Assembly (NCBI RefSeq): GCF_022568815.1
Contig: NZ_JAKZHX010000011.1
Span: forward strand, 1 to 64,000
Length of the DNA stretch: 64,000 bases
Direction: 5' to 3'
Source of the DNA: Undibacterium paludis
GTDB lineage: Bacteria; Pseudomonadota; Gammaproteobacteria; Burkholderiales; Burkholderiaceae_D
In this document: positions 29,721-38,338 of the stretch, in pieces
Position numbering within the stretch: position 1 is the stretch's first letter
Layout of the letters: every line of letters starts with the position of its first letter
Position numbers and translations under genes: made by a program
Notes under the pieces: generated by a model
Databases searched by the model: none
What the model saw: the letters and a program-made list of their open reading frames with translations, nothing else
What the model was told of the DNA's origin: nothing

Positions 29721-29954
29721 TTATGGTAACTGAATTACCGGACTGGTGTTGTCGGCGGCATTGTTCAACGCTTCGCGTTCGGCTTTCCAGACAGGCAGAC
29801 AGTGCGGGCAGAAGCAAAGCGCCTCTGATTTCAATTCACCACCTGGCAGATTGGCAAAAGATATCGGTGGCAGGGCCGTGCACCAGCAGGCCTGGCCGGT
29901 ATTGTCCGCCATGGCGCAGGTAAATTCTGTCTGACAGCGCGGGCAGATGCTCAT
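29721..29954 (-). CDS. Cysteine-rich CWC family protein
   Basis: 77 residues. The start MSICPRCQTEFTC has CxxC, followed by ACWCTALPP (the CWC motif) and FCPHCLPVW near residue 50: seven cysteines in all, likely binding one or two metal ions. The family's function is not known. Its ATG overlaps the stop of the anti-sigma-like gene (ATGA), so they are translated together. Confidence 0.85.
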   Translation of the reverse strand: MSICPRCQTEFTCAMADNTGQACWCTALPPISFANLPGGELKSEALCFCPHCLPVWKAEREALNNAADNTSPVIQLP

Positions 29955-30184
29955 GGATTGTCCTCGTGCTTGCCGCGCTGCTGATTGTTCTGTGCCGGCA
30001 AGCCTTCACGGGCCGTTTGCTGCATAGCCTTGCGCAAAAATGACATCTGACCGTTAAAGCCGGTACAGGCGCGACAGATCGCCAGGTGCATTTTTAATTG
30101 CGCGCGTTCAGACGCACGGAGTGGACGATCCAGGCCTTCGGAGATAAGCTGATGTGCCTGTTTGCAAACGATAAAGATACTCAT
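29951..30184 (-). CDS. Short zf-HC2 anti-sigma-like protein
   Basis: 77 residues without a membrane helix. It has the ZAS pattern of zinc anti-sigma factors: Cys7 in VCKQAHQL and H33-x3-C37-x2-C40 in KMHLAICRACTGF. Soluble ZAS proteins bind and silence ECF sigma factors, releasing them on oxidation or metal loss. It starts 10 bases after the sigma gene stop, so it is probably the cognate regulator. That pairing is inferred from position and motif. Confidence 0.85.
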   Translation of the reverse strand: MSIFIVCKQAHQLISEGLDRPLRASERAQLKMHLAICRACTGFNGQMSFLRKAMQQTAREGLPAQNNQQRGKHEDNP

Positions 30185-30193
30185 ATTTCCCCT

Positions 30194-30766
30194 TTAGCTA
30201 CATTGCCTGCCAAACCAGTTCAGATCCAGGCATTCACGTAACCGCAGTCGTGCACGATACAGTACTACCCAAAGATTAGACGTAGTCAGTTCCAATTCCT
30301 TACAGATTTCTTCGGTTTCCAGTTCCAGCCATTCGCGCATCATGAACACCCTGGCAGTTTTTGTTGGCAGATTTTCCAGACAAAGCTCAAGGACACGAAA
30401 AAAATCCTTTTGCTGCAAAGTGGCTTCCGGCGCACCCCATGCTGTCGGGACATTGATCACATGACCGTTGGCATTGAATAAACTGTCTATCAAGTCATCT
30501 TCGGATTCGTCATCGCTGATTTCCAGCGGTTTTTCACGTTTCAGGGAACGCAGATGGTCGATGATCTTGAACTTCAGGATGCCCGTGACATAGGTGCGCA
30601 AGGAAGAGTTGCCTGCAAAACTGTCAGGCTTTTCCAGCACGGCGAGCAGGGCTTCCTGCACAGCATCTTCGGCCGCAGATTCATTCCGTAATTGCAATTG
30701 TGCAAAGCGAAACAGGCCGGGACGCAGGTTTTCCAGTTCTAGGTGCAAATCTGTGATCGATGTCAT
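30194..30766 (-). CDS. ECF-type RNA polymerase sigma factor
   Basis: 190 residues from the ATG at 30766, which follows GAGA; a longer frame to 31123 runs antisense into argB and is rejected. Region 2 shows AQLQLRNESAAEDAVQEALLAVLEKPDSF and YVTGILKFKIIDHLRSLKRE; region 4 shows LENLPTKTARVFMMREWLELETEEICKELELTTSNLWVVLYRARLRLRECL (quoted in part: LENLPTKTARVF, SNLWVVLYRARLRLR). First gene of the five-gene operon sigma, anti-sigma, CWC, folE, BLUF. Likely self-regulated, but no ECF promoter motif was identified. Confidence 0.9.
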   Translation of the reverse strand: MTSITDLHLELENLRPGLFRFAQLQLRNESAAEDAVQEALLAVLEKPDSFAGNSSLRTYVTGILKFKIIDHLRSLKREKPLEISDDESEDDLIDSLFNANGHVINVPTAWGAPEATLQQKDFFRVLELCLENLPTKTARVFMMREWLELETEEICKELELTTSNLWVVLYRARLRLRECLDLNWFGRQCS

Positions 30767-30816
30767 AAGTCTCGTGCTGAATTGAAAAAGCTTTCGCTGC
30801 AAATCCTGTAAAATTC

Positions 30817-30835
30817 GGGTTAGCTGAAGTAACCC
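30817..30835. promoter_or_regulatory. Inverted repeat between sigma factor gene and argB
   Basis: GGGTTA (30817-30822) and TAACCC (30830-30835) form a perfect 6-bp inverted repeat with a 7-base spacer in the 99-base divergent region. A TATGAT just downstream (30840-30845) could be a -10 element for argB. Operator function is a guess. Confidence 0.35.
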
Positions 30836-30865
30836 CCTATATGATACCTTCTGGACACCGTCATT

Positions 30866-31798
30866 ATGAGTGATTTGAACGCAAACCCGGCAGAAACTGC
30901 TGAACACCAGGACAGACTGGCAGGCGTGGAGCCGGCAATCAAGGCCGAGATCCTGGCGGAAGCCCTGCCTTATATCCGTAAATTCCATGGCAAGACCATC
31001 GTCGTCAAATACGGCGGCAATGCCATGACAGAAGAGCGCCTGAAACACGGTTTTGCCCGCGATGTCATTTTGCTCAAGCTGGTCGGCATGAACCCTGTGG
31101 TAGTTCATGGCGGTGGTCCGCAAATTGACAATGCACTCAAGAAAATGGGCAAACAGGGTACCTTCATCCAGGGCATGCGTATTACCGACGAAGAAACCAT
31201 GGAAGTGGTGGAATGGGTGCTCGGTGGCGAAGTCCAGCAGGATATCGTAATGTTAATCAATCACTACGGCGGCCAGGCAGTCGGTCTTACCGGCAAGGAC
31301 GGCGGTCTGATCCGCGCCCGCAAGATGATGATGCCGGACCGAGAAAACCCGGGCGAAATGCTCGATATCGGTTATGTCGGTGAAATCGATGCGATCAATC
31401 CTGCCGTGGTCAAGGCTTTGCAGGACGATGCGTTCATCCCGATCATCTCTCCTATTGGTTTTGGTGAAGATGGTCAGGCTTACAACATCAATGCTGATCT
31501 GGTCGCCGGCAAGATTGCTGAGATCCTGAAAGCTGAAAAGCTGATCATGATGACCAATATTCCTGGCGTACTTGATAAACAGGGCAACCTGGTGACCGAC
31601 CTGTCGGCGCGCGAGATTGATGAAATGTTTGCCGATGGCACGATCTCTGGCGGCATGTTGCCAAAAATTTCATCGGCACTTGATGCTGCCAAGTCTGGCG
31701 TGAACACCGTACACATCATTGATGGCCGTATCGAACATTCGCTGTTGCTGGAAGTGCTGACCGAGCAGGCTTTCGGTACCATGATACGCAGTCATTGA
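30866..31798 (+). CDS. argB: Acetylglutamate kinase
   Basis: 310 residues. Amino-acid kinase fold with [11 protein letters not shown] (phosphate-binding Lys), [33 protein letters not shown] and [18 protein letters not shown]. It phosphorylates N-acetylglutamate in arginine synthesis. An N-terminal helix (residues 20-40, [18 protein letters not shown]) is of the kind that permits arginine-sensitive hexamers. Starts at ATG 30866 and is followed by a HAD gene and slmA. Confidence 0.96.
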   Translation: MSDLNANPAETAEHQDRLAGVEPAIKAEILAEALPYIRKFHGKTIVVKYGGNAMTEERLKHGFARDVILLKLVGMNPVVVHGGGPQIDNALKKMGKQGTFIQGMRITDEETMEVVEWVLGGEVQQDIVMLINHYGGQAVGLTGKDGGLIRARKMMMPDRENPGEMLDIGYVGEIDAINPAVVKALQDDAFIPIISPIGFGEDGQAYNINADLVAGKIAEILKAEKLIMMTNIPGVLDKQGNLVTDLSAREIDEMFADGTISGGMLPKISSALDAAKSGVNTVHIIDGRIEHSLLLEVLTEQAFGTMIRSH

Positions 31799-31832
31799 TG
31801 GAGCAGGGTTTGAATAGCGGAGCTGCTGCCTG

Positions 31833-32531
31833 ATGCAAAGACGTTCCGCACCCTTGTGGCTGTTTGATCTGGACAACACGCTGCACAATGCTTCACATGC
31901 GATTTTTCCCGCCATCAACCGCAACATGAACGCCTTCCTGGCACGTGTGCTCGGTGATGGTGAGACACCGGCAGATGCCGATACCGTGAACGCCATCCGA
32001 CAGGAATATTATCAGCGCTATGGCGTCACCATGCTGGGCATGGTCAGGCATCATGGTGTCAGCGCCGACGAATTCCTGCATGAGGTCCATGATTTCCATG
32101 ACCTCAGCAGCATGATACGTTACGAGCGCGGCTTGAAAAAACTACTGGACCGACTGCCGGGCAAGAAAATATTGTTGACGAATGCACCACGAGCATACTC
32201 AGGCAAGGTGCTCAGGCACATGGGTTTGCACAAACATTTTGATGCGCACATCCCGGTGGAGGCCATGCGTGTACACGGGCAATTGCAGCCCAAACCGTCG
32301 CGCCCCTACCTGCGCAAACTGCTGGCCAGTTATGGCGTGCAGGCGGGTGACTGCATACTGGTCGAAGACAGCATAGATAATTTACTTGCTGCCAAGCAAG
32401 AAGGGCTGCGCACAGTCTGGGTCACAGGGTATACTCCTGCCCATCAGCGCAAAAGGGCGGCGGCCTGTGCCGATGTAAAAGTGCAGTCGGTCTTGCAGCT
32501 CGCCGGCCAGCTTCATCGTCTGTGCTCCTGA
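31833..32531 (+). CDS. HAD pyrimidine 5'-nucleotidase
   Basis: 232 residues. HAD motif I is LWLFDLDNTLHN (nucleophile Asp near residue 12), motif II is ILLTNAP, and motifs III/IV are KPSRPYLRK and CILVEDSIDNLLAAK. The DLDNTL start is typical of the pyrimidine 5'-nucleotidase branch (SDT1/PpnN-like HADs). Sits between argB and slmA, a conserved betaproteobacterial order. Confidence 0.9.
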   Translation: MQRRSAPLWLFDLDNTLHNASHAIFPAINRNMNAFLARVLGDGETPADADTVNAIRQEYYQRYGVTMLGMVRHHGVSADEFLHEVHDFHDLSSMIRYERGLKKLLDRLPGKKILLTNAPRAYSGKVLRHMGLHKHFDAHIPVEAMRVHGQLQPKPSRPYLRKLLASYGVQAGDCILVEDSIDNLLAAKQEGLRTVWVTGYTPAHQRKRAAACADVKVQSVLQLAGQLHRLCS

Positions 32532-32660
32532 GATCCGGGTTTCTGCAGCGGCAAATGGCCTGATACAGGGATTGCGCAGTAGCGGCACGGTCTTTACAAT
32601 CTCGCCGCGTACGCGATCAATTTATGCCCGCACTTATTTTTTCTTCCTATTCTTGAGACT

Positions 32661-33236
32661 ATGGCCAGCACCAAACCCGGCGAACGCAAATTACAGATAC
32701 TCCAGACGCTGGCGGCGATGCTTGAGCATCCCAAAGGTGAGAAAGTCACGACCGCAGCCCTGGCTGCCAAAGTGGCCGTGTCCGAGGCTGCCCTGTACCG
32801 TCATTTTGCCAGCAAGGCTCAGATGTTTGAAGGGCTCATAGAGTTCATCGAAGCTTCCATCTTCGGCCTGATCAACCAGATCAATGAAAGTCAGGAGGAT
32901 GGCCTGGTGCAGGCGCAGTCCATCATCAACATGCTGCTCAATTTTGCCGAGCGCAATCCTGGCATGACGCGCGTATTGATAGGTGATGCCCTGGTCAATG
33001 AAGATGAACGCCTGCAACTGCGCATGAATCAACTCGCAGAAAGACTGGAAATGGCCTTTCGTCAGTCCCTGCGTCTGGCGGCAAGCCAGGGGCATTTTGC
33101 TGAAGAAGAAGCACAGGCCAGGGCCAGCCTCCTGTGCAGTTTTGTCATGGGGCGCTGGCTGCGTTTTGCCAAGACCGGTTTCAAACTGCTGCCTACCGAA
33201 CAGGCTGCCATGCATATCGCTTTGTTGTTGCGTTAG
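32661..33236 (+). CDS. slmA: Nucleoid occlusion factor SlmA (TetR family)
   Basis: 191 residues. TetR HTH with VTTAALAAKVAVSEAALYRHFASKAQMFEGLIEFIE (in short: VSEAALYRHFASKAQMFEGL), a SlmA signature, and C-terminal LLCSFVMGRWLRFAKTGFK. SlmA bound to chromosomal sites blocks FtsZ assembly over the nucleoid. ATG 32661 chosen; the N-terminal KPGERKLQILQTLA fits SlmA. Confidence 0.93.
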   Translation: MASTKPGERKLQILQTLAAMLEHPKGEKVTTAALAAKVAVSEAALYRHFASKAQMFEGLIEFIEASIFGLINQINESQEDGLVQAQSIINMLLNFAERNPGMTRVLIGDALVNEDERLQLRMNQLAERLEMAFRQSLRLAASQGHFAEEEAQARASLLCSFVMGRWLRFAKTGFKLLPTEQAAMHIALLLR

Positions 33237-33337
33237 CGGACTGTTACATTCCGCTGTCGTAAAAGTTGCCTTGATTTGCGCTTATCCGGGTCCTGGCGCA
33301 TCATAGCCATTTGCGCAAACTGGGGCTGTAGCAATCA

Positions 33338-34114
33338 ATGAAGCTAGCTCAACAACCTGGACGTTTATTCTTGTGGCGCGGGTCAGCACTGGTGATTTCG
33401 CCAGGCATCGATTCCAGTCTGCACACACATTTTGCCCTGCAACTGACTTATGGCTTGCAGCGGCCATTCCGAGTCCGTCTCCAGACAGACCAGCCATGGG
33501 AAGTCACACGCAGCGCCTGTTTTGCACCGCACCAGGCCCACCAGATAGACAGCGACGGCGGCCTGCTTGCCCATCTGTTCGTGGAAATGCCGGAAATGCT
33601 TAATGCCGACTGTACTGCAGTGCCAGCGGCTTTTGCCGGGGTGCCTGCTTTTCAGCGCATGGCAGACAGCTTGCAGGATGGACGGCATCAGATGCTGGAC
33701 ATGGCGGTGGCCACGCAGTTGCGGCACACCTGGCTGTCTTGCGCATTGCCCGAAAGCCAGCTTAAACCTGCACTGGATGGCAGGATAACAACCGTGCTTG
33801 AGCAAATTGCAGCAAGCCGCGGCCTGGACTGTAATGGCGAAAACCTGGCCAGATTGGTGCACCTGTCCGAAAGCCGCTTCACTCATCTGTTTCGTCAGCA
33901 AACCGGCATGTCCCTGTCACGTTACCTGCTATGGTCACGCATGGTGGACGCGGTAGCCAGTGTAGCAGCCGGCAATAATATGACGGCAGCCGCCCATGCT
34001 TCCGGCTTTGCCGACCTGGCGCACATGAGCCGCACCTTTCGCAACATGATGGGGGTACCACCGTCAGAATTACAAAGAATGGCGATTGCGTTCAAGCAGG
34101 ACCAGTCGGCATGA
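33338..34114 (+). CDS. AraC family transcriptional regulator
   Basis: 258 residues. An N-terminal cupin-like half is followed by a double HTH at about residues 160-250: LARLVHLSESRFTHLFRQQTGMSLSRYLLWSRM and MTAAAHASGFADLAHMSRTFRNMMGVPPSEL. The ligand and targets are unknown. The Mpo1-like gene lies 39 bases downstream and may be co-transcribed. Confidence 0.88.
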   Translation: MKLAQQPGRLFLWRGSALVISPGIDSSLHTHFALQLTYGLQRPFRVRLQTDQPWEVTRSACFAPHQAHQIDSDGGLLAHLFVEMPEMLNADCTAVPAAFAGVPAFQRMADSLQDGRHQMLDMAVATQLRHTWLSCALPESQLKPALDGRITTVLEQIAASRGLDCNGENLARLVHLSESRFTHLFRQQTGMSLSRYLLWSRMVDAVASVAAGNNMTAAAHASGFADLAHMSRTFRNMMGVPPSELQRMAIAFKQDQSA

Positions 34115-34153
34115 ATTAATCTGAGGGTATAACAACACCCAAGGAGATATGTC

Positions 34154-34597
34154 ATGGAGCAGGCAAAGCAAAGACCAATAGAGCAACTTCTGGCGAAATA
34201 CAGCGAAAGCCACCTCAACCCCACCAATGAGCTTATTCACTTCGTCTGCGTGCCGGTGATCGTCCTGTCATTTCTGGGCATGATCTGGGCAGTGCACCCG
34301 CTGGCGGCGCTGGCGACGACCGTGATTTCCCTGCTGTATTACATCACTCTGTCGGTGCCGTTTGCTTTTGGCATGCTGGCGATGTCGGGTACGATGCTAT
34401 GGATATTGTCGCAATTGCCACAGCATCTGATGTGGCAGATTTCCCTGGGGATTTTTGTGGTTGCCTGGATAGGCCAGTTCATCGGTCACAAGATAGAAGG
34501 CAAGAAACCTTCATTTTTTGAAGACCTGCGCTTCTTGCTGATAGGCCCTTTGTTTGTGCTGAGCTTTTTGTATCGCCGCCTGCATATTGCTTACTAA
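34154..34597 (+). CDS. Mpo1-like (DUF962) membrane protein
   Basis: 147 residues with four membrane segments. YSESHLNPTNELIHFVCVPVIVLS and QFIGHKIEGKKPSFFEDLRFLLIGP are the DUF962 landmarks, with conserved His that bind iron in yeast Mpo1, a dioxygenase for 2-hydroxy fatty acids. AAGGAGATAT precedes the ATG. Bacterial function is not known to me beyond the family. Confidence 0.88.
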   Translation: MEQAKQRPIEQLLAKYSESHLNPTNELIHFVCVPVIVLSFLGMIWAVHPLAALATTVISLLYYITLSVPFAFGMLAMSGTMLWILSQLPQHLMWQISLGIFVVAWIGQFIGHKIEGKKPSFFEDLRFLLIGPLFVLSFLYRRLHIAY

Positions 34598-34644
34598 ACT
34601 GTTTGATTGTACTTGTCTGATCACTTTGCCTGACTCGTAAAGTT

Positions 34645-35955
34645 TCAAATACTCAGTTGCACAGCTTGTGAAGTCTTGGGCAAGTCCTTGCTATAGAGCC
34701 GCCAGGTATTGCGTCCACCAGCCTTGGCGGCTTTCAGGGCGATGTCGGCATTATGCAGGAACAACCGCTGTTCTTTGGCATGCAGCGGACAGCAGGCTAT
34801 GCCTATGCTGGCGCTGAGCAGTATCTGCTGGCCGCGCAGGGTCATCGGCTGGTTGATAGCCTGCACCAGGCGGTCCGCCAGGTTCTGTACGACTTCTATA
34901 CTGCCTACCCTGGGCATGATGGCAGCAAATTCATCACCATCGACGCGGCATAGGGTATCGGTGCTGCGCAATACACCACACAGGCGGTTGGCCATGGTGG
35001 ACAGTATCAGGTCACCGGCATCATAGCCAAAGGTTTCGTTCAGGCCCTTGAAATGATCAAGATCGATGAACATCAGGGCGGCCAGCTCATTGTTGGCAAC
35101 CGCATCTTCCAGGCAGTTGCTGAGCAGCCTGTGGAAATAATGCCGGTTTGGCAGTTTGGTCAGACTGTCATGATTATTGAGTATGGCCAGGCGGCTGTCG
35201 GCTTCGCGTCTCTCACGCGCTTCGCTTTGCATGTCGTTTTCCCAGGCTTCCATGCGCGCCAGCATCAGGTTGAAATGCATGTTGAGGCTGCCAAACTCAT
35301 GCTCAAGGTCTTGTGGTGCACGCAGACTATAATCACCCAGGGTGGCGACTTTTTCTGCGACGACACTTAAATCCATGATGGTATGCATGGAGCGTAATTG
35401 CCGGTTGGTCAGCCAGTAAGTCGCTGCGGCGGTGATAAAGGCAAAGATGAAACCGGCAATCAGCAGATACAGCAGGATATGCTGATACATGGGCCAGGCA
35501 CTGATCTGCAGTTGCACTTGTCCGATCACGGTGGTGCCACTCAGGATAGGGGCAATCGCCAGCAGCTGGCTGATATGCAGTTCCAGCGTGCCATGCCTCT
35601 GCAAGGTGGTTGATACGATGCCACTGGTCTTGATCAATTGCCCCTGGGCACTCCAGGCTAATATGGGCTGCCCGGTCTTGTCATAGATGGTGGCGGCCTG
35701 TATATCCGGTGTGCCGGTAGCATTGAGCAGCAGGCTTTGCAATTGCCTGGCATCACTGGCAATCATGGCATCAGCCATATTGCCGGCCAGTGTTTCGGCC
35801 TTGTACATGGCTTCATTATGCAGATTCTTGTACATCAGACAAAAAGACAATACCAGCCCCAGCAGCAAGGCTGCCAGCATCGCCACCGACATGCCGAACA
35901 AGTTATGACGGAAAATCCGTCTTGCCATAGGTAATCTGAAATATGTATTTTGCAT
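34645..35955 (-). CDS. Membrane diguanylate cyclase with periplasmic sensor
   Basis: 436 residues from ATG 35955; starts at 36000 (TTG) or 35928 are possible. Two membrane helices (FGMSVAMLAALLLGLVLSF and ILLYLLIAGFIFAFITAAATYW) flank a periplasmic sensor of about 110 residues. A HAMP-like linker leads to the GGDEF domain: LPNRHYFHRLL, IDLDHFKGLNETFGYDAGD, the catalytic motif as DGDEF in CRVDGDEFAAIMP, and an RSTD inhibitory site five residues before. It should make cyclic di-GMP in response to an external cue. The first Gly of GGDEF is Asp here. Confidence 0.88.
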   Translation of the reverse strand: MQNTYFRLPMARRIFRHNLFGMSVAMLAALLLGLVLSFCLMYKNLHNEAMYKAETLAGNMADAMIASDARQLQSLLLNATGTPDIQAATIYDKTGQPILAWSAQGQLIKTSGIVSTTLQRHGTLELHISQLLAIAPILSGTTVIGQVQLQISAWPMYQHILLYLLIAGFIFAFITAAATYWLTNRQLRSMHTIMDLSVVAEKVATLGDYSLRAPQDLEHEFGSLNMHFNLMLARMEAWENDMQSEARERREADSRLAILNNHDSLTKLPNRHYFHRLLSNCLEDAVANNELAALMFIDLDHFKGLNETFGYDAGDLILSTMANRLCGVLRSTDTLCRVDGDEFAAIMPRVGSIEVVQNLADRLVQAINQPMTLRGQQILLSASIGIACCPLHAKEQRLFLHNADIALKAAKAGGRNTWRLYSKDLPKTSQAVQLSI

Positions 35956-36187
35956 GAAGATTTGTGGGAACTGCTTCGGTAATGAGCTATTGTGTATCAA
36001 TAGTGGATCAATAAGTCATCAATGGTGACCAATATGCAGCGACTATACCTTTGTGCCTGAATGATGTCATGAAAAAATGCCGTGATTCAATTGCCCGCGC
36101 TTTTATGCATACTTTCTTTACCCGGGTATGCAGATTCCGGCATCTGCGGGTAAACTGCGGCACATCTTCCTGTTTGCCTGAATACGC

Positions 36188-38092
36188 GTGTCAGATTTTT
36201 CCAACAATCCGGTGTTGAATTTTCCTCTACCCCAGCCCGGGGACTGCTTTGCCCTGCTTGATGATGCTCATGCCGATGCGACACAATCACGCCTGTACTG
36301 TGATTTGCAAGCCATGCTGGAATGCCGCTCTGCTGAAGACTGGCCGGTATTCTGGAAGAATGCAGAAAATGCCTTGCAGCAAGGTTGTTATGCCTTGTCC
36401 CTGCTTGACTATGAAAGTGGTGCACAACTGCAAGGGATAGCGGCGCGAGAAACACCGCCGCTGTCACGTATCCTGCTGTTTCGTTCCTGCCACCTGCTCG
36501 ATAGCGGGCAGGTCCAGACCTTTCTTGAAGCGTTGACAGACTTGCACGCTCAAACGACAACAGACGGCATGGCTGATATTGCCGGTATTGCCAATCTGCG
36601 TGCGAATGTTGATGTGACTGACTTTGAAACCGGCATCAATCGCGTCAGGGAATATATTGCGGCGGGCGACACCTATCAGGTGAATTTCACCTATCGCCTG
36701 CATTTTGAAACCTATGGCACGCCCCTGGCGCTGTACCGGCGTCTGCGCCAGCGCCAGCCCGTACCCTATGGTGCGTTGATTTGCCTGCCGGATGGCGAAG
36801 CCATTCTTTCACTGTCACCAGAACTGTTCGTGCGCCAGCAACAAGGCAAGCTGTTGGCCAGGCCCATGAAAGGCACAGCCGCTGCCACCGGCGTTGCGGA
36901 TCAGGATCAACGTCTGGCAGCAGAATTGCAGGCCGACACAAAAAATCGTGCAGAAAACCTGATGATCGTCGACCTTCTGCGCAATGACCTTGGACGTATC
37001 GCCAAAACCGGTACGGTCAAAGTCCCCAAGCTGTTTGAAGTGACACGTTTTTCCAGTGTGCTACAGATGACCTCGACGATAGAGGCACAATTGCAGGATG
37101 GCCTGGGGCTGGGCGAGATTCTGACTGCCCTGTTCCCATGTGGCTCCATCACTGGCGCGCCCAAACGCCGCACCATGGAAATCATTCGAGAGCTGGAAAT
37201 TGAACCGCGTGGCCTGTACACCGGTGCCATAGGCTGGTTTGATCCGCCTGCACAGCCCGGTGTATTGGGAGACTTTTGCCTGTCTGTCCCCATACGTACC
37301 TTGCAGCTGAAAGCGGAAGCCCAGCTTGCCCCAGATCAGCAAATCGCCGGTTTGCGCCAGGCTGTTCTCGGCGTGGGGGCTGGCATTGTTCATGACAGTG
37401 TGGCGCAGGAAGAATTTGCCGAATGCCAGTTGAAAGCCCGCTTCCTGACGGGCCTGTTACCCCAGTTCGAACTGTTTGAAACCATGCATGCAACACGGGA
37501 AGAGGGCTGCCGCTACCTGGGGCGACATTTGCATCGTCTGCAAGAGTCTGCCCGCTATTTTGGTTTTACCTGGAATAAAGAGCAGATACTGTGCAAACTG
37601 GGGCAGATATGCGACAGCCTGCCAGAACTTACGCCTCACCGGCTGCGCCTGGCACTGAAGCCTGACGGGGAGCTGGACATCCGCACAGCGCCACTGAGCC
37701 CTTTACCGGCCATGCCCAAGCTGATGCTGGCAAAAGCGATCAGTACCAGCCAGAACCTGTTTCTGAGACACAAAACCAGTTTGCGCCAGCAATATGATGA
37801 CGCCTGGCAGGCCGCTGAGCAGCAAGGTGCTTTTGATATGTTGTTTTTTAATGAACACGGAAAAATCAGCGAAGGCGGACGCAGCACGATATTGCTTAAA
37901 TTGCATGGAAAATGGCTGACACCGCCGCTGGCAGATGGTGTATTACCCGGCGTCATGCGCGCCGCGCTGCTGGAAGACAAACGTTATCAGCTGACCGAGC
38001 AAAGCCTGGGCATGGACGACCTGCTGGCAGCAGAGCAGATCATGTTGTGCAATGCCCTGCGTGGCGCCTTCCCGGTGGAGCTGGTACGCTAG
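36188..38092 (+). CDS. Aminodeoxychorismate synthase component I fused to aminodeoxychorismate lyase
   Basis: 634 residues. Residues about 120-420 are the PabB chorismate-binding domain: DTYQVNFTYRLHFETYG, ARPMKGTAAATG, RAENLMIVDLLRNDLGRIAKTG, and FPCGSITGAPKRRTMEII. Residues about 440-634 are a PabC class IV PLP fold: FETMHATREEGCRYLGRHLHRL, FDMLFFNEHGKISEGGRS, and LPGVMRAALL. Together they make 4-aminobenzoate for folate. The GTG at 36188 is used because it precedes the conserved N-terminus, but the ribosome site is weak. The pabA subunit is not in this window. Confidence 0.92.
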   Translation: MSDFSNNPVLNFPLPQPGDCFALLDDAHADATQSRLYCDLQAMLECRSAEDWPVFWKNAENALQQGCYALSLLDYESGAQLQGIAARETPPLSRILLFRSCHLLDSGQVQTFLEALTDLHAQTTTDGMADIAGIANLRANVDVTDFETGINRVREYIAAGDTYQVNFTYRLHFETYGTPLALYRRLRQRQPVPYGALICLPDGEAILSLSPELFVRQQQGKLLARPMKGTAAATGVADQDQRLAAELQADTKNRAENLMIVDLLRNDLGRIAKTGTVKVPKLFEVTRFSSVLQMTSTIEAQLQDGLGLGEILTALFPCGSITGAPKRRTMEIIRELEIEPRGLYTGAIGWFDPPAQPGVLGDFCLSVPIRTLQLKAEAQLAPDQQIAGLRQAVLGVGAGIVHDSVAQEEFAECQLKARFLTGLLPQFELFETMHATREEGCRYLGRHLHRLQESARYFGFTWNKEQILCKLGQICDSLPELTPHRLRLALKPDGELDIRTAPLSPLPAMPKLMLAKAISTSQNLFLRHKTSLRQQYDDAWQAAEQQGAFDMLFFNEHGKISEGGRSTILLKLHGKWLTPPLADGVLPGVMRAALLEDKRYQLTEQSLGMDDLLAAEQIMLCNALRGAFPVELVR

Positions 38093-38199
38093 CTTGCCTG
38101 CACCCCTGGCGCTTGCCCTGTCGGCAAGAAAATCTGCCAATTCCTGCTTATCTGAAGTATAAAGATGGATTGTGCGTCAGGCATGGTCGTGCTGAAATG

Positions 38200-38228
38200 T
38201 TGTGCCCATGCAGAGGAAGGGTTACACT
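38200..38228 (+). promoter_or_regulatory. Sigma-70 promoter for the Liv-type transporter
   Basis: TTGTGC (38200-38205), a 17-base spacer and TACACT (38223-38228). A start near 38235 would lie just before the palindromic operator-like site at 38240-38256. Confidence 0.5.
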
Positions 38229-38239
38229 AAAAAAATTAA

Positions 38240-38256
38240 CCGACTGACCGGTCGGG
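38240..38256. promoter_or_regulatory. TetR-type operator-like palindrome
   Basis: CCGACTGACCGGTCGG contains the perfect core GACCGGTC (38246-38253) with partly matching flanks. Such sites are common for TetR/AcrR repressors. It sits right after the predicted transcription start of the substrate-binding protein gene, where a bound repressor would block initiation. Confidence 0.5.
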
Positions 38257-38338
38257 AAATCGCTCAAGTCATCATCCAGAACTAAATCTTATTTTCGTCC
38301 GCTTTTTCGCGAAAATACCGCAAAACAGGAGACTATCA

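Noticed and set aside
30767..31123. Extended N-terminus of the sigma factor frame
   Set aside because: The frame runs antisense into argB and the extra residues show no sigma-factor similarity; the ATG at 30766 has a ribosome site and gives the normal length.
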